Of a DNA stretch of 17,751 nucleotides, positions 7,098 through 15,116 are shown in pieces. This stretch comes from an uncultured Veillonella sp. (lineage in GTDB: Bacteria; Bacillota; Negativicutes; Veillonellales; Veillonellaceae), in NCBI GenBank assembly GCA_915066865.1, contig CAJZEE010000042.1, positions 1 to 17,751 on the forward strand, given 5' to 3'. Within the stretch, counting starts at the first letter, position 1. Each line of letters starts with the position of its first letter. The notes beneath the pieces are model-generated. The model saw only the letters and a program-made list of their open reading frames with translations. It was not told the DNA's origin and did no database searches. A program made the translations under genes and the position numbers.

Positions 7098-8240
7098 TTA
7101 TTTACCAAATCGTTCAGGACGATTAGGATTGCCTAAGAACTCATGGCGCAACGCTTGGATGATGCGTTCAGATGCTTTACCATCACCATATGGGTTAACA
7201 GAGTTAGACATCAACTTATACGCTTCAGCATTGCTCAATAATTCATAAGCGGCTTTATGTACCGCATCTTTATCAGTACCTACAAGGCGAACGGTACCTG
7301 CTTCTACTGCTTCAGGACGTTCTGTCGTATCACGCAATACGAGAACTGGCTTACCAAGAGCTGGGGCTTCCTCTTGAATCCCACCTGAATCAGTCAAAAT
7401 CAAGTAAGATTTAGCCATCAAGTTTGCAAATGGTTCATAGTCAAGAGGATCGATTAATGTAACACGATCCACAGAGCCAAGCTCCTCTTGTACAACTTGG
7501 CGAACTTTAGGATTTTTATGTACAGGGAAAACAACTTGAATATCTTCAAATTCATTAATTAAATCGCGAATGGGTTGATATACATGGCGCATAGGTTCAC
7601 CTAAGTTTTCTCGGCGATGTGTGGTAACAAGAACCGTACGTTTTTTAGGATCAAGAGCATTAATAGCTGCATCATCGAATACATAGTTGTCTTGTACCGT
7701 CGTATCAAGAGCATCGATAACAGTATTCCCTGTTACATAAAGATGTTCTGTATTAATATTTTCCTTTTTTAAATTGCTTTCAGAACTAGAAGTAGGCGCA
7801 AAGTGATACGTCGCAATAGCCCCCGTCAATTTGCGATTCATCTCTTCAGGGAACGGAGAGTAAATATCACCTGTCCGTAGTCCTGCTTCCACGTGACCTA
7901 CAGGAATTTCTTGGTAGAAAGAAGCCAAGGCACCAGCAAAGGTAGTTGTAGTATCACCATGAACGAGTACCACATCAGGTTTTGCTTCTTCTAATACATC
8001 TTTAAGGCCCATCAAAGCACGATTAGTTACATCATATAGTGTTTGACCTTGGCTCATAATATTTAAATCATAGTCTGGGGTAATATTAAACAAGTTTAGT
8101 ACTTGATCGAGCATATCTCGATGCTGTGCCGTAACGGTGACGATAGGTTCCATATCTGGTGCTGCTTGTAATGCTTTTACAAGAGGAGCCATCTTGATAG
8201 CCTCAGGTCTTGTACCAAAGATTGTCATAACTTTTAACAT
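7098..8240 (-). CDS. wecB: UDP-N-acetylglucosamine 2-epimerase, non-hydrolysing
   Basis: The enzyme (WecB, also called MnaA) interconverts UDP-GlcNAc and UDP-ManNAc in the cytoplasm, supplying ManNAc units for surface polysaccharide. The protein has 380 residues and begins MLKVMTIFGTRPEAIKMAPL, the family start. By comparison with E. coli WecB the catalytic residues are D96 (HGDTT), E118 (HVEAGLR), E132 (PFPEEMNR) and H208 (THRREN). The substrate-binding SGGIQEEAPALGKPVL and RDTTERPEA motifs are intact. I chose ATG at 8238-8240 because GGAGG precedes it by 6 nt; a longer frame runs upstream into the terminator and lacks a ribosome site. It follows the wecA terminator and is coupled to atpZ. 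Confidence 0.96.
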   Translation of the reverse strand: MLKVMTIFGTRPEAIKMAPLVKALQAAPDMEPIVTVTAQHRDMLDQVLNLFNITPDYDLNIMSQGQTLYDVTNRALMGLKDVLEEAKPDVVLVHGDTTTTFAGALASFYQEIPVGHVEAGLRTGDIYSPFPEEMNRKLTGAIATYHFAPTSSSESNLKKENINTEHLYVTGNTVIDALDTTVQDNYVFDDAAINALDPKKRTVLVTTHRRENLGEPMRHVYQPIRDLINEFEDIQVVFPVHKNPKVRQVVQEELGSVDRVTLIDPLDYEPFANLMAKSYLILTDSGGIQEEAPALGKPVLVLRDTTERPEAVEAGTVRLVGTDKDAVHKAAYELLSNAEAYKLMSNSVNPYGDGKASERIIQALRHEFLGNPNRPERFGK

Positions 8241-8265
8241 AGTTGCCTCCAACGTAGTAGGATAG

Positions 8266-8290
8266 AAAAAATGGGGCGCCAAGCGCCCCA
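8266..8290 (-). terminator. Intrinsic terminator after wecA
   Basis: An 8-bp GC-rich perfect stem (TGGGGCGC/GCGCCCCA, arms 8283-8290 and 8272-8279, 3-base loop) is followed on the minus strand by six Ts (8271-8266). It begins 8 bases after the wecA stop and ends only 25 bases before the wecB start codon. There is no T-run on the plus strand, so it acts only on minus-strand transcription. Confidence 0.93.
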
Positions 8291-8297
8291 CAGATGG

Positions 8298-9449
8298 TTA
8301 TTCCTTATGAGAATCATCAGTATTCTCCAAGGCTTTAGCCAATTCATCGCGATCAAAGGATATGGTATCATCCGAGTCGCTACGTTCAATTGTAGGACGT
8401 GGTAACGGATGCCCTGCCGCATCACTATGCATGATAACGCCAAGACGTCGTGCAATATAAATACTACACAAGAAAATTACTAATACCAAGGTCGCGCCGA
8501 CCCAAGCATTAACCTCTGCAACGATAACAGATACACCGCCGAAAAGAGCTGTTACTGCATACATCAACAATACAGCTTGCTTTTGTGTTAACCCTTGTGC
8601 CAACAAGCGATGGTGAACATGACCTTTATCGGGTTTAAAGATTGGACGTCCACTGATTTTACGGCGCACAATGGCAAATAAGGTATCCAAAATAGGCAAT
8701 CCTAACACAATAGCAGGTACCACTAGAGCAATCGTAGCAGCCGTCTTTACGGCCCCCATAACGGAAATAGCCGCTAATGTATAGCCTAACAACATGGATC
8801 CCGTATCACCCATGAATATTTTTGCAGGGTTAAAGTTATACCGCAAGAAACCTACAGTCGCACCTGCTAAGGCAAGAGAGATACAAGCAAGATCAGTTTG
8901 ACCTAGTTGCAATGTCATTGCACAAACAGCGATACATGCGATAAAAGAAATACCTGCAGCCAAGCCATCAAGGCCATCGATAAGGTTTACAATATTTGTA
9001 AAACCAACTATCCAGAAAATAGTCAATGGGATAGCCCAATACTTGAGATATACTACACCACCCCAAGGAAGGTTGATGAAATCTACTCGAATATCATAAG
9101 CCACTAGGATAGCGGCGGCTATAATTTGGCCCATTAACTTAGTTTTTGGCTCAATTTGTTTAATGTCGTCCCAAATACCAACTAGCACCAAAATGACTGT
9201 ACCAAGGACAAACCCAAACAATTTATGATCATGCGGAATGGAATCGTTAAAAAGAACCGATCCCACATAACCGAGAAAGATTGCTAATCCACCAAGTCGT
9301 GGAATCGCACCATGATGCACCTTTCGAGCATCAGGTTTATCTATTGCCCCAACAGCAACGGCAAAGCGTTTTACCAATGGGGTAAGTGCAAAGGTTATGA
9401 TGAGCGCTAGTGCAAAGGCCCACACATAATCGAGCACATATTCACTCAT
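8298..9449 (-). CDS. wecA: Undecaprenyl-phosphate GlcNAc-1-phosphate transferase (WecA/TagO type)
   Basis: This is an integral membrane enzyme of 383 residues and about ten or eleven helices. It moves GlcNAc-1-phosphate from UDP-GlcNAc to undecaprenyl phosphate, the first step of O-antigen, enterobacterial-common-antigen-like or wall polymer synthesis. The motifs are those of the MraY/WecA superfamily: HGAIPRLGG, the paired aspartates GIWDDIK, NLIDGLDGLAAG, FMGDTGSM and the WecA/TagO-type PDKGHVHHRL. The C-terminal ~45 residues are hydrophilic and acidic (SDSDD). GGAGG precedes ATG by 6 nt. It lies 34 nt after the UPF0210 gene and is ended by a strong terminator. The exact polymer it serves cannot be read from this window. 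Confidence 0.93.
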   Translation of the reverse strand: MSEYVLDYVWAFALALIITFALTPLVKRFAVAVGAIDKPDARKVHHGAIPRLGGLAIFLGYVGSVLFNDSIPHDHKLFGFVLGTVILVLVGIWDDIKQIEPKTKLMGQIIAAAILVAYDIRVDFINLPWGGVVYLKYWAIPLTIFWIVGFTNIVNLIDGLDGLAAGISFIACIAVCAMTLQLGQTDLACISLALAGATVGFLRYNFNPAKIFMGDTGSMLLGYTLAAISVMGAVKTAATIALVVPAIVLGLPILDTLFAIVRRKISGRPIFKPDKGHVHHRLLAQGLTQKQAVLLMYAVTALFGGVSVIVAEVNAWVGATLVLVIFLCSIYIARRLGVIMHSDAAGHPLPRPTIERSDSDDTISFDRDELAKALENTDDSHKE

Positions 9450-9483
9450 AAGACACCTCCAACAAGTAGGTTGTAAAAACGGA

Positions 9484-10842
9484 TTAGTTCGTTAAGCTAC
9501 GAATAGGAGCAGGAATTCTGCCACCACGGGCGATGAACTCGGCTGCACTATATGGACTCACTTCGATAATAGGAGCATAACCTAATAATCCACCAAATTC
9601 AACAACCTCTCCAACAGTCTTACCAGGTACAGGAATTACACGAACCGCAGTTGTCTTATTATTAATCATACCAATTGCTGATTCATCTGCAATGATAGCA
9701 GAAATGGTGTCAGCAGTAGTGTCTCCAGGAATAGCAATCATATCAAGCCCTACAGAACAAACACATGTCATGGCCTCTAATTTATCAAGCGTCAAACTGC
9801 CACAGGATACAGCATCAATCATGCCTGCATCTTCCGAGACAGGAATGAATGCACCACTAAGACCACCTACGTGAGAGGAAGCCATAAGACCACCTTTTTT
9901 CACCGCATCATTAAGTAATGCTAGTGCCGCTGTGGTACCATGACAACCACAAGAGGACAAGCCCATTTCTTCAAGAACATGAGCTACAGAGTCACCTACA
10001 GCTGGCGTTGGTGCCAAAGATAAATCAATAATACCAAATGGTTTACCGAGACGACGGGATGCCTCTTGGGCTACCAATTGACCTACGCGCGTGATTTTGA
10101 AAGCAGTACGTTTAATCGTTTCTGCTACAACGTCAAAGGATTGACCTCGAACGGATTCAAGCGCATGTTTTACAACGCCCGGGCCAGATACACCTACAGA
10201 AATAGCACTATCCCCTTCTGTTACCCCGAAGAAAGCACCCGCCATAAACGGGTTATCCTCTACAGGATTACAGAAAATTACGAGCTTAGCGCAACCAAGA
10301 GCATCATTATCCTTTGTAAGCTCTGCAGTTTTCTTAACGATGATTCCCATGTCTCGCACTGCGTCCATGTTGATACCAGTTTTAGTAGAGCCCACAGCAA
10401 CAGAGCTACAAACGATATCCGTAGTTGCCAGCGCTTCAGGAATAGAGTCAATCAAAATGCGGTCAGCTCGAGTGGCGCCCTTTGTTACAAGCGCAGAAAA
10501 GCCACCAATAAAATTAACACCTACAGTTTTTGCAGCACGATCCATAGCTTCCGCCACAGGAACATAAGCTGTTAAATCACTCCCCCCTGCAACTAGAGAA
10601 ATGGGTGTTACAGAAATACGCTTATTGATAATAGGAATGCCGAATTCTCGCTCAATATCTTCCCCTGTAGATACAAGATGTTCTGCCTCTTTTGTAATAC
10701 GGTCATAAATACGGTCACACAGCTCTTTACCAGAACTAGATGCACATTCTAGCAAGCTAATCCCCATCGTAATAGTGCGCACATCAAGCTTATTATCGTG
10801 AATCATCTGATTCGTTTCTAAAATATTGTCGATAGATAACAT
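9484..10842 (-). CDS. UPF0210 / DUF711 family protein (PFL-like fold)
   Basis: This is a 452-residue cytoplasmic protein of the UPF0210 family, often annotated as PFL family protein because of a pyruvate-formate-lyase-like barrel. Recognisable stretches include DVRTITMGISLLECAS (20-35), the Gly-rich FIGGFSALVTKG (111-122), SSCGCHGTTA (296-305) and TCVCSVGLDMIAIPGDT (359-375). Cysteines are frequent (C33, C145, C184, C191, C298, C300, C347, C360, C362). I see no C-terminal glycyl-radical motif, so PFL-type chemistry should not be assumed. No function is established to my knowledge. It follows the ACT-domain gene by 8 nt, a pairing common in Firmicutes, and GGAGG precedes ATG. Confidence 0.93.
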   Translation of the reverse strand: MLSIDNILETNQMIHDNKLDVRTITMGISLLECASSSGKELCDRIYDRITKEAEHLVSTGEDIEREFGIPIINKRISVTPISLVAGGSDLTAYVPVAEAMDRAAKTVGVNFIGGFSALVTKGATRADRILIDSIPEALATTDIVCSSVAVGSTKTGINMDAVRDMGIIVKKTAELTKDNDALGCAKLVIFCNPVEDNPFMAGAFFGVTEGDSAISVGVSGPGVVKHALESVRGQSFDVVAETIKRTAFKITRVGQLVAQEASRRLGKPFGIIDLSLAPTPAVGDSVAHVLEEMGLSSCGCHGTTAALALLNDAVKKGGLMASSHVGGLSGAFIPVSEDAGMIDAVSCGSLTLDKLEAMTCVCSVGLDMIAIPGDTTADTISAIIADESAIGMINNKTTAVRVIPVPGKTVGEVVEFGGLLGYAPIIEVSPYSAAEFIARGGRIPAPIRSLTN

Positions 10843-10850
10843 AGTGCCTC

Positions 10851-11126
10851 CTATCCTACACGGTGCATGCTCAAGAAAATATCAGCATGTTGTGCACGGA
10901 TTTCAACACCTAGTTCTTTACCTTGAGTCGTCAAAGCCTCTTGGATAGCTGTAAGATTTTTCATATCTTCAGACTTGGTTTCACACATCATAATCATATT
11001 GAAAACACCATCAAGGATGGTCTGATTTATCGACATAATATTTACACCGTAGTTAGCGAGTACGGTACTAACCCCAGCAATGATACCAACGCGGTCTACG
11101 CCGACAACGGTAACAACTAATTTCAT
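10851..11126 (-). CDS. ACT domain protein, UPF0237 family
   Basis: This 91-residue protein consists of a single ACT domain: VVTVVGVDRVGIIAGVSTVLA (4-24) is the beta-alpha unit, followed by GVNIMSINQTILDGVFNMIM and a second helix and strand. ACT domains usually bind amino acids or other small ligands and regulate a partner. The partner here is presumably the UPF0210 protein encoded 8 nt downstream; this is inference from gene pairing. I chose ATG at 11124-11126, which has AGAAGG suitably upstream; the open frame extends seven codons further without a better ribosome site. The length matches the family. Confidence 0.92.
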   Translation of the reverse strand: MKLVVTVVGVDRVGIIAGVSTVLANYGVNIMSINQTILDGVFNMIMMCETKSEDMKNLTAIQEALTTQGKELGVEIRAQHADIFLSMHRVG

Positions 11127-11195
11127 AACATCACCTTCTCTAAGCACTACAAACTATATAGCCAGTATAGGGCATTCAATAAACTATATTAATAT

Positions 11196-11204
11196 ATTAT
11201 AACA
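11196..11204 (-). promoter_or_regulatory. Extended -10 promoter candidate for the UPF0237 operon
   Basis: The minus strand reads TGTTATAAT, a perfect TATAAT (11196-11201) with the extended -10 TG motif. It lies about 70 bases before the UPF0237 start codon in the 134-bp gap after pgm. No convincing -35 lies at the right distance, which extended -10 promoters can tolerate. A weaker alternative (TTTATT, 17 bp, TATATA) lies closer to the gene. Confidence 0.42.
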
Positions 11205-11260
11205 CATTTATTATTTTTCATGAGTGAAATCTTTATGAGTTTTCTAGTGAAAACAATATG

Positions 11261-12898
11261 TTATACTTCGTCAGACAAAGCACTTGTTACAATCTCTTCA
11301 CCAGCAGTTAACAATGCAATAAGACCTTTGTCACCTTTATAGCTTTCACCATAAATTTTATATAAATCTTCAGTACCAGATGGACGTGCTACAAACCAGC
11401 CTGTTTCCGTTTCCACACGAACGCCATCAATAGGCATATCTTTATACAGAGAAGTAGTGCGAACATTAGTAATCGCATCACCATCTACTTCGGTAGCCGT
11501 AATGGAGCTTGCATTTAATTGTTTCAACTTAGCCTTGGCCACCTTTGTACAAGGCGCATCAATACGACCAAATCGTGGATCCCCACAGCCTTCCACAATA
11601 TTGTTATATAGTCTCTCAACAGTTGCGCCCATTACAGCATACATCTCCATTGCTAAGAGAGCCATAATCATACCATCTTTATCTGTGGTCCATACGGTAC
11701 CATCTTTTTTAAGGAACGATGCACCAGCAGATTCTTCGCCTCCAATGCCAATTTCCCCATCGAATAATAGAGAACTAAAGTATTTAAAGCCTACCGGAAC
11801 TTCATACACAGGAATTTCTTTAACGGATGCCCACTTATCAATCATGGTTGTACAAACAACCGTTTTGCCTACCCCTTTATCCTTCCAACCACGGGTTGTG
11901 AATAGATAATCGGCAGCGGCTACGAGGAATGCATTTGGTGAAGCAAGCCCTTCTGCACTAACAATACCATAACGATCATAATCGGGATCGTTACCAACAG
12001 CCAAATCGTAATTACCAATTTGCTTGATAACATCGGCCATAGCGTATTCGGAGGAACAATCCATGCGGACCTTACCATCATGGTCATAGGTCATAAAGCT
12101 AAAAGTTGGATCATATTCATCATTGATAATATCCATGTTGAGATTATAGCGCTCTTTAATAGCTCGCCAATAACCTAGTCCACTACCGCCGAGGGCATTA
12201 ACGAGGACCTTAGGTTTTGCACTTTGTATTGCCTCCATATTAATAATAGAAGACAGTTCTTCTACGTACAGGCCTTTATAGTCATACGGAACTTGTTGGT
12301 CAGGTTCAATATTGTCGATGCTAATACGTTTGAACCCTTCTAGTTCACAATATGCACGAACATACTCATTAGCTCGAGTTTCAATCCATTTTGTAACGAG
12401 AGTATCCGCCGGACCGCCATTAGTAGCGTTATACTTGATGCCACCGTTATCTGGAGGATTATGAGATGGCGTAATCACGATACCATCTGCCTTATCATCG
12501 TGGCTTTCATTATAACGAATAATGGCCCGAGATATAGATGGCGTCGGAACGAAATCCATATCGGAATCAACCATTGCCGTTACACCATTGCCAGCAAGAA
12601 CCTCTAGAACCGTTACAAGGGCTGGCTGAGATAAAGCATGTGTGTCTTGACCGACAAAAAGCGGACCTGTGGCACCGAATTGACCACGGCCATCACAAAT
12701 AGCTTGTGTAATAGCCGCCACATGTAAATCTGTAAAAGTACCATTTAAAGATGTACCGCGATGGCCAGATGTACCAAAGGATACGAGTTGTGTCGGATCT
12801 GTAATATCCGGAGCATTATCAAAATATGCATCCACAAGGGTTTGCACATCGATAATATCTTGTTCTTGTACAGGAGTACCTGCTAATTTATGAGTCAT
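11261..12898 (-). CDS. pgm: Phosphoglucomutase (alpha-D-glucose phosphate specific)
   Basis: The enzyme interconverts glucose-6-phosphate and glucose-1-phosphate, feeding UDP-glucose and polysaccharide synthesis. The 545-residue length is essentially that of E. coli Pgm. SFGTSGHRG is at 40-48. The phosphoserine is S145 in TPSHNPPDNGG, the Mg2+ loop is DPDYDR at 304-309, the sugar-binding GGEESAGAS follows, and RPSGTEDLYKIY near the C-terminus is the phosphate-binding motif. I chose ATG at 12896-12898 because AGAGG precedes it; an in-frame extension of 21 codons runs through a hairpin in the leader and lacks family similarity. It appears monocistronic, with 134 bp before UPF0237 and 171 bp from the YitT gene. 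Confidence 0.96.
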   Translation of the reverse strand: MTHKLAGTPVQEQDIIDVQTLVDAYFDNAPDITDPTQLVSFGTSGHRGTSLNGTFTDLHVAAITQAICDGRGQFGATGPLFVGQDTHALSQPALVTVLEVLAGNGVTAMVDSDMDFVPTPSISRAIIRYNESHDDKADGIVITPSHNPPDNGGIKYNATNGGPADTLVTKWIETRANEYVRAYCELEGFKRISIDNIEPDQQVPYDYKGLYVEELSSIINMEAIQSAKPKVLVNALGGSGLGYWRAIKERYNLNMDIINDEYDPTFSFMTYDHDGKVRMDCSSEYAMADVIKQIGNYDLAVGNDPDYDRYGIVSAEGLASPNAFLVAAADYLFTTRGWKDKGVGKTVVCTTMIDKWASVKEIPVYEVPVGFKYFSSLLFDGEIGIGGEESAGASFLKKDGTVWTTDKDGMIMALLAMEMYAVMGATVERLYNNIVEGCGDPRFGRIDAPCTKVAKAKLKQLNASSITATEVDGDAITNVRTTSLYKDMPIDGVRVETETGWFVARPSGTEDLYKIYGESYKGDKGLIALLTAGEEIVTSALSDEV

Positions 12899-12919
12899 AG
12901 AAACCTCTAATCTTATCTT

Positions 12920-12933
12920 GAGGGCAAGCCCTC
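12920..12933. repeat. Small GC-rich hairpin in the pgm leader
   Basis: GAGGGC and GCCCTC form a perfect inverted repeat with a 2-base centre (equivalently a 5-bp stem with a CAAG or CTTG loop), 21 bases before the pgm start codon. The surrounding sequence is AT-rich. It has no proper T-run on either strand, although a TCATTTT follows on the plus strand. It could affect pgm translation, or be a relic terminator. Function is not established. Confidence 0.4.
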
Positions 12934-13069
12934 TCATTTTACAACCTTGATATTCGATCAATTACATTAAATTATTTTCAAAATGTATGTATCATTCATA
13001 AAATATTATATTTACGCATAATTAATATAAGATGACAACAGCCAGAGATTTTATCATAATTCTTTATTT

Positions 13070-14014
13070 TTATCTGTTACAACTATTTTCATCTATTACA
13101 ACATTATTGTTCGCTTCGGTAGTTATATCTTGTGATTTCAGCTGTTTAGATATTTCCGCAGGAACAATAGGTTGAGTAAAACCTTGACCGATAACCTCTT
13201 GGGCATCAGTAATCAAGATAAACACATTTGGGTCCGCTTCTTGAATAACCTCTTTCAATTTATTTACCTGCAGCAAGTTAACGGCAACCATCACAATTTG
13301 CTTAGGCGTCCGTGTATAGGCACCAATACCATTAATAATAGTGGCACCACGACCAACCTTATTGATAATACACTCACATACTTCATCGGTGCGATAGGTA
13401 ATGATAAAAGCAACTTTACGTTGATTAAAGCCGATTACCACCTTATTTGTAATAATAGTATACACATACACACTGATAAGAGTTACAGCTACCGCTTCAA
13501 GTCCAACAACGCCGACAGCAACTAAGAGGATGGCACAGTTGATAGCGCTATTAATGGACCCCATTTGAAGACCATAATATTTGCGAACGATAAGTGCAAT
13601 TGGATCAAGGCCTCCTGTATTACCACCTACACGGTAGACGATACCAAGTCCTAGTCCAGTTGTGATACCTGCCATCATAGAACTGAGTAGTGGATCCTTA
13701 ATAATCATGTCATATTGCAAGAAACTAAACAGATCAATCATCCACGATAACATGAGCGTACCATACAAAGTATTAAGCACTACACGTTTACCAAGCCACT
13801 TCCAAGCAGCCCAAAATATAGGGACGTTCAAAATAACGTTCCAAGAACCAACGGATAATCCCGTTAGATAATACAAAATCAACCCTACCCCACTAATACC
13901 AGTACTAACCAGTTTGTGAGGTAGTACAAAGGCATCTAAACCAGCGCCAAAAATTGCACAACCAACAGCAACTATGACACATTGATAGACAACATCTTTA
14001 TACTTGGCGAACAT
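13070..14014 (-). CDS. YitT family membrane protein (DUF161/DUF2179)
   Basis: This 314-residue protein has five or six membrane helices in the first ~195 residues and a soluble C-terminal domain. The membrane part contains VGGNTGGLDPIALIVRKYYG, typical of the YitT family. Residues about 215-280 (VAFIITYRTDEVCECIINKVGRG...) match the DUF2179 domain. The family is widespread in Firmicutes and its transport substrate, if any, is not established. The last ~35 residues are polar and probably disordered. I chose ATG at 14012-14014 with GGAGGG just upstream; an in-frame TTG four codons earlier would place that ribosome site inside the coding region. It is divergent from ispE across 205 bp. Confidence 0.9.
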   Translation of the reverse strand: MFAKYKDVVYQCVIVAVGCAIFGAGLDAFVLPHKLVSTGISGVGLILYYLTGLSVGSWNVILNVPIFWAAWKWLGKRVVLNTLYGTLMLSWMIDLFSFLQYDMIIKDPLLSSMMAGITTGLGLGIVYRVGGNTGGLDPIALIVRKYYGLQMGSINSAINCAILLVAVGVVGLEAVAVTLISVYVYTIITNKVVIGFNQRKVAFIITYRTDEVCECIINKVGRGATIINGIGAYTRTPKQIVMVAVNLLQVNKLKEVIQEADPNVFILITDAQEVIGQGFTQPIVPAEISKQLKSQDITTEANNNVVIDENSCNR

Positions 14015-14219
14015 AGCTCCCTCCAAATTGCCATTTCACTATAAATATTCTATAATGAACTAATTAAAACATACACTGTTTACAATGCTTTTAATAATCA
14101 AACAACAGGTATATACAAAATCATCATAAACCACTTAATGGTTATTTTCAATCACTTTATAACAGTATAAAATAAACATATAAACTGCATATATTTTGTA
14201 CATTACAAACGAGGCTATT

Positions 14220-15116
14220 ATGAGTAAAAGTTTTGAGCAACTCGGTTGCAGCAAAATTAATATTGGGCTTGCTATTACAGGCAAGCGTGACGATGGATAC
14301 CACGACATCGATTCTATATTTCAATCGATTCGCCTTAGTGATTCTATTTATTTCGCTAAGCATCATTCCGTAGTCTTTTCTGGTGGCGCTCCTGAGTTAC
14401 CCGATTACATGCAAAAGCTCGTAAGCTATGGAGAAGATAATCTCGCGCTCAAAGCGTTGCGTGCCATACAAGCCTATACGGGTTGTAAAGCCGGTGCCGC
14501 CATCCACCTATTAAAACGCGTTCCTATTCAAGCGGGTCTTGGTGGCGGTAGTGCAGACGCAGCGGCCATGTTATTAGGTCTCAACCGCTTTTGGGACTTA
14601 CGGCTCACACAAGAGGAACTTTTAAACATTGGTGCCTCACTCGGATCTGATGTGCCGTTCCTACTACAAGGTGGTACCGCTCGCGGAACAGGTCGTGGCG
14701 AAGTGTTAACCTATAGCCAATCGCCAGAGGCACATTGGCTATTACTAGTAAAGCCAAAGGTATCTATTTCTACAGCGATTGCTTATGGTCGCTTCAGTGG
14801 TAAATCTAATGCCACCGCAAAAACAATCGATACCGTTCTGAATCATCTTCAGAATAATGATTTACAATCTGCTTTCACTAGTAGCGCTAATACTTTCGAA
14901 GAATTATTATTCCCAGATCACGAAGAACTAGGAATATGTAAGGAGTTTTTCACTAGCCGTGGTTACCCAACCATCATGACAGGAAGCGGTCCTACGATGG
15001 TAGTATTACTTAACAAACCTATGGAAGCCTTACAATTACAAGAAGAGATTAAAGCAGCTGGTCATGATTGGCTGTCACTCATTACTAAAACATGTACACA
15101 GGAGGACTTAGTATGA
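14220..15116 (+). CDS. ispE: 4-diphosphocytidyl-2-C-methyl-D-erythritol kinase
   Basis: IspE phosphorylates CDP-methylerythritol with ATP in the non-mevalonate isoprenoid pathway, which ultimately supplies undecaprenyl carriers and quinones. It is a 298-residue GHMP-kinase. Catalytic-side K12 lies in SKINIGL and the substrate motif is KRDDGYHDIDSIFQ. The ATP-binding glycine loop is GLGGGSADAA at 106-115, the catalytic aspartate is D144 in GSDVPF, and TGSGPT is the C-terminal GHMP motif. ATG at 14220-14222 has GAGG 6 nt upstream and is preferred to an in-frame TTG at 14196. Its stop codon overlaps the next gene's start (ATGA), indicating co-translation. Confidence 0.96.
   Translation: MSKSFEQLGCSKINIGLAITGKRDDGYHDIDSIFQSIRLSDSIYFAKHHSVVFSGGAPELPDYMQKLVSYGEDNLALKALRAIQAYTGCKAGAAIHLLKRVPIQAGLGGGSADAAAMLLGLNRFWDLRLTQEELLNIGASLGSDVPFLLQGGTARGTGRGEVLTYSQSPEAHWLLLVKPKVSISTAIAYGRFSGKSNATAKTIDTVLNHLQNNDLQSAFTSSANTFEELLFPDHEELGICKEFFTSRGYPTIMTGSGPTMVVLLNKPMEALQLQEEIKAAGHDWLSLITKTCTQEDLV

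Noticed and set aside
10066..10575. Plus-strand 169-residue open frame opposite the UPF0210 gene
   Set aside because: Antisense shadow of a recognisable family; low-complexity Ser/Arg/Cys-rich translation with no homology I recognise.
11218..11258. Terminator for pgm (GTTTTC/GAAAAC hairpin after the stop)
   Set aside because: The stem is short and AT-rich and no T-run follows on the minus strand, so it does not qualify as an intrinsic terminator.
11457..11909. Plus-strand 150-residue open frame opposite pgm
   Set aside because: Antisense to conserved Pgm motifs; no ribosome site or promoter.
14015..14219. Divergent promoters for the YitT gene and ispE
   Set aside because: The region is AT-rich and gives several poor hexamer pairs on each strand, none better than chance, so no specific promoter is called.
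14157..14366. Minus-strand 69-residue frame across the ispE start
   Set aside because: Overlaps the ispE ribosome site and N-terminus on the opposite strand, with no recognisable domain or upstream signals.
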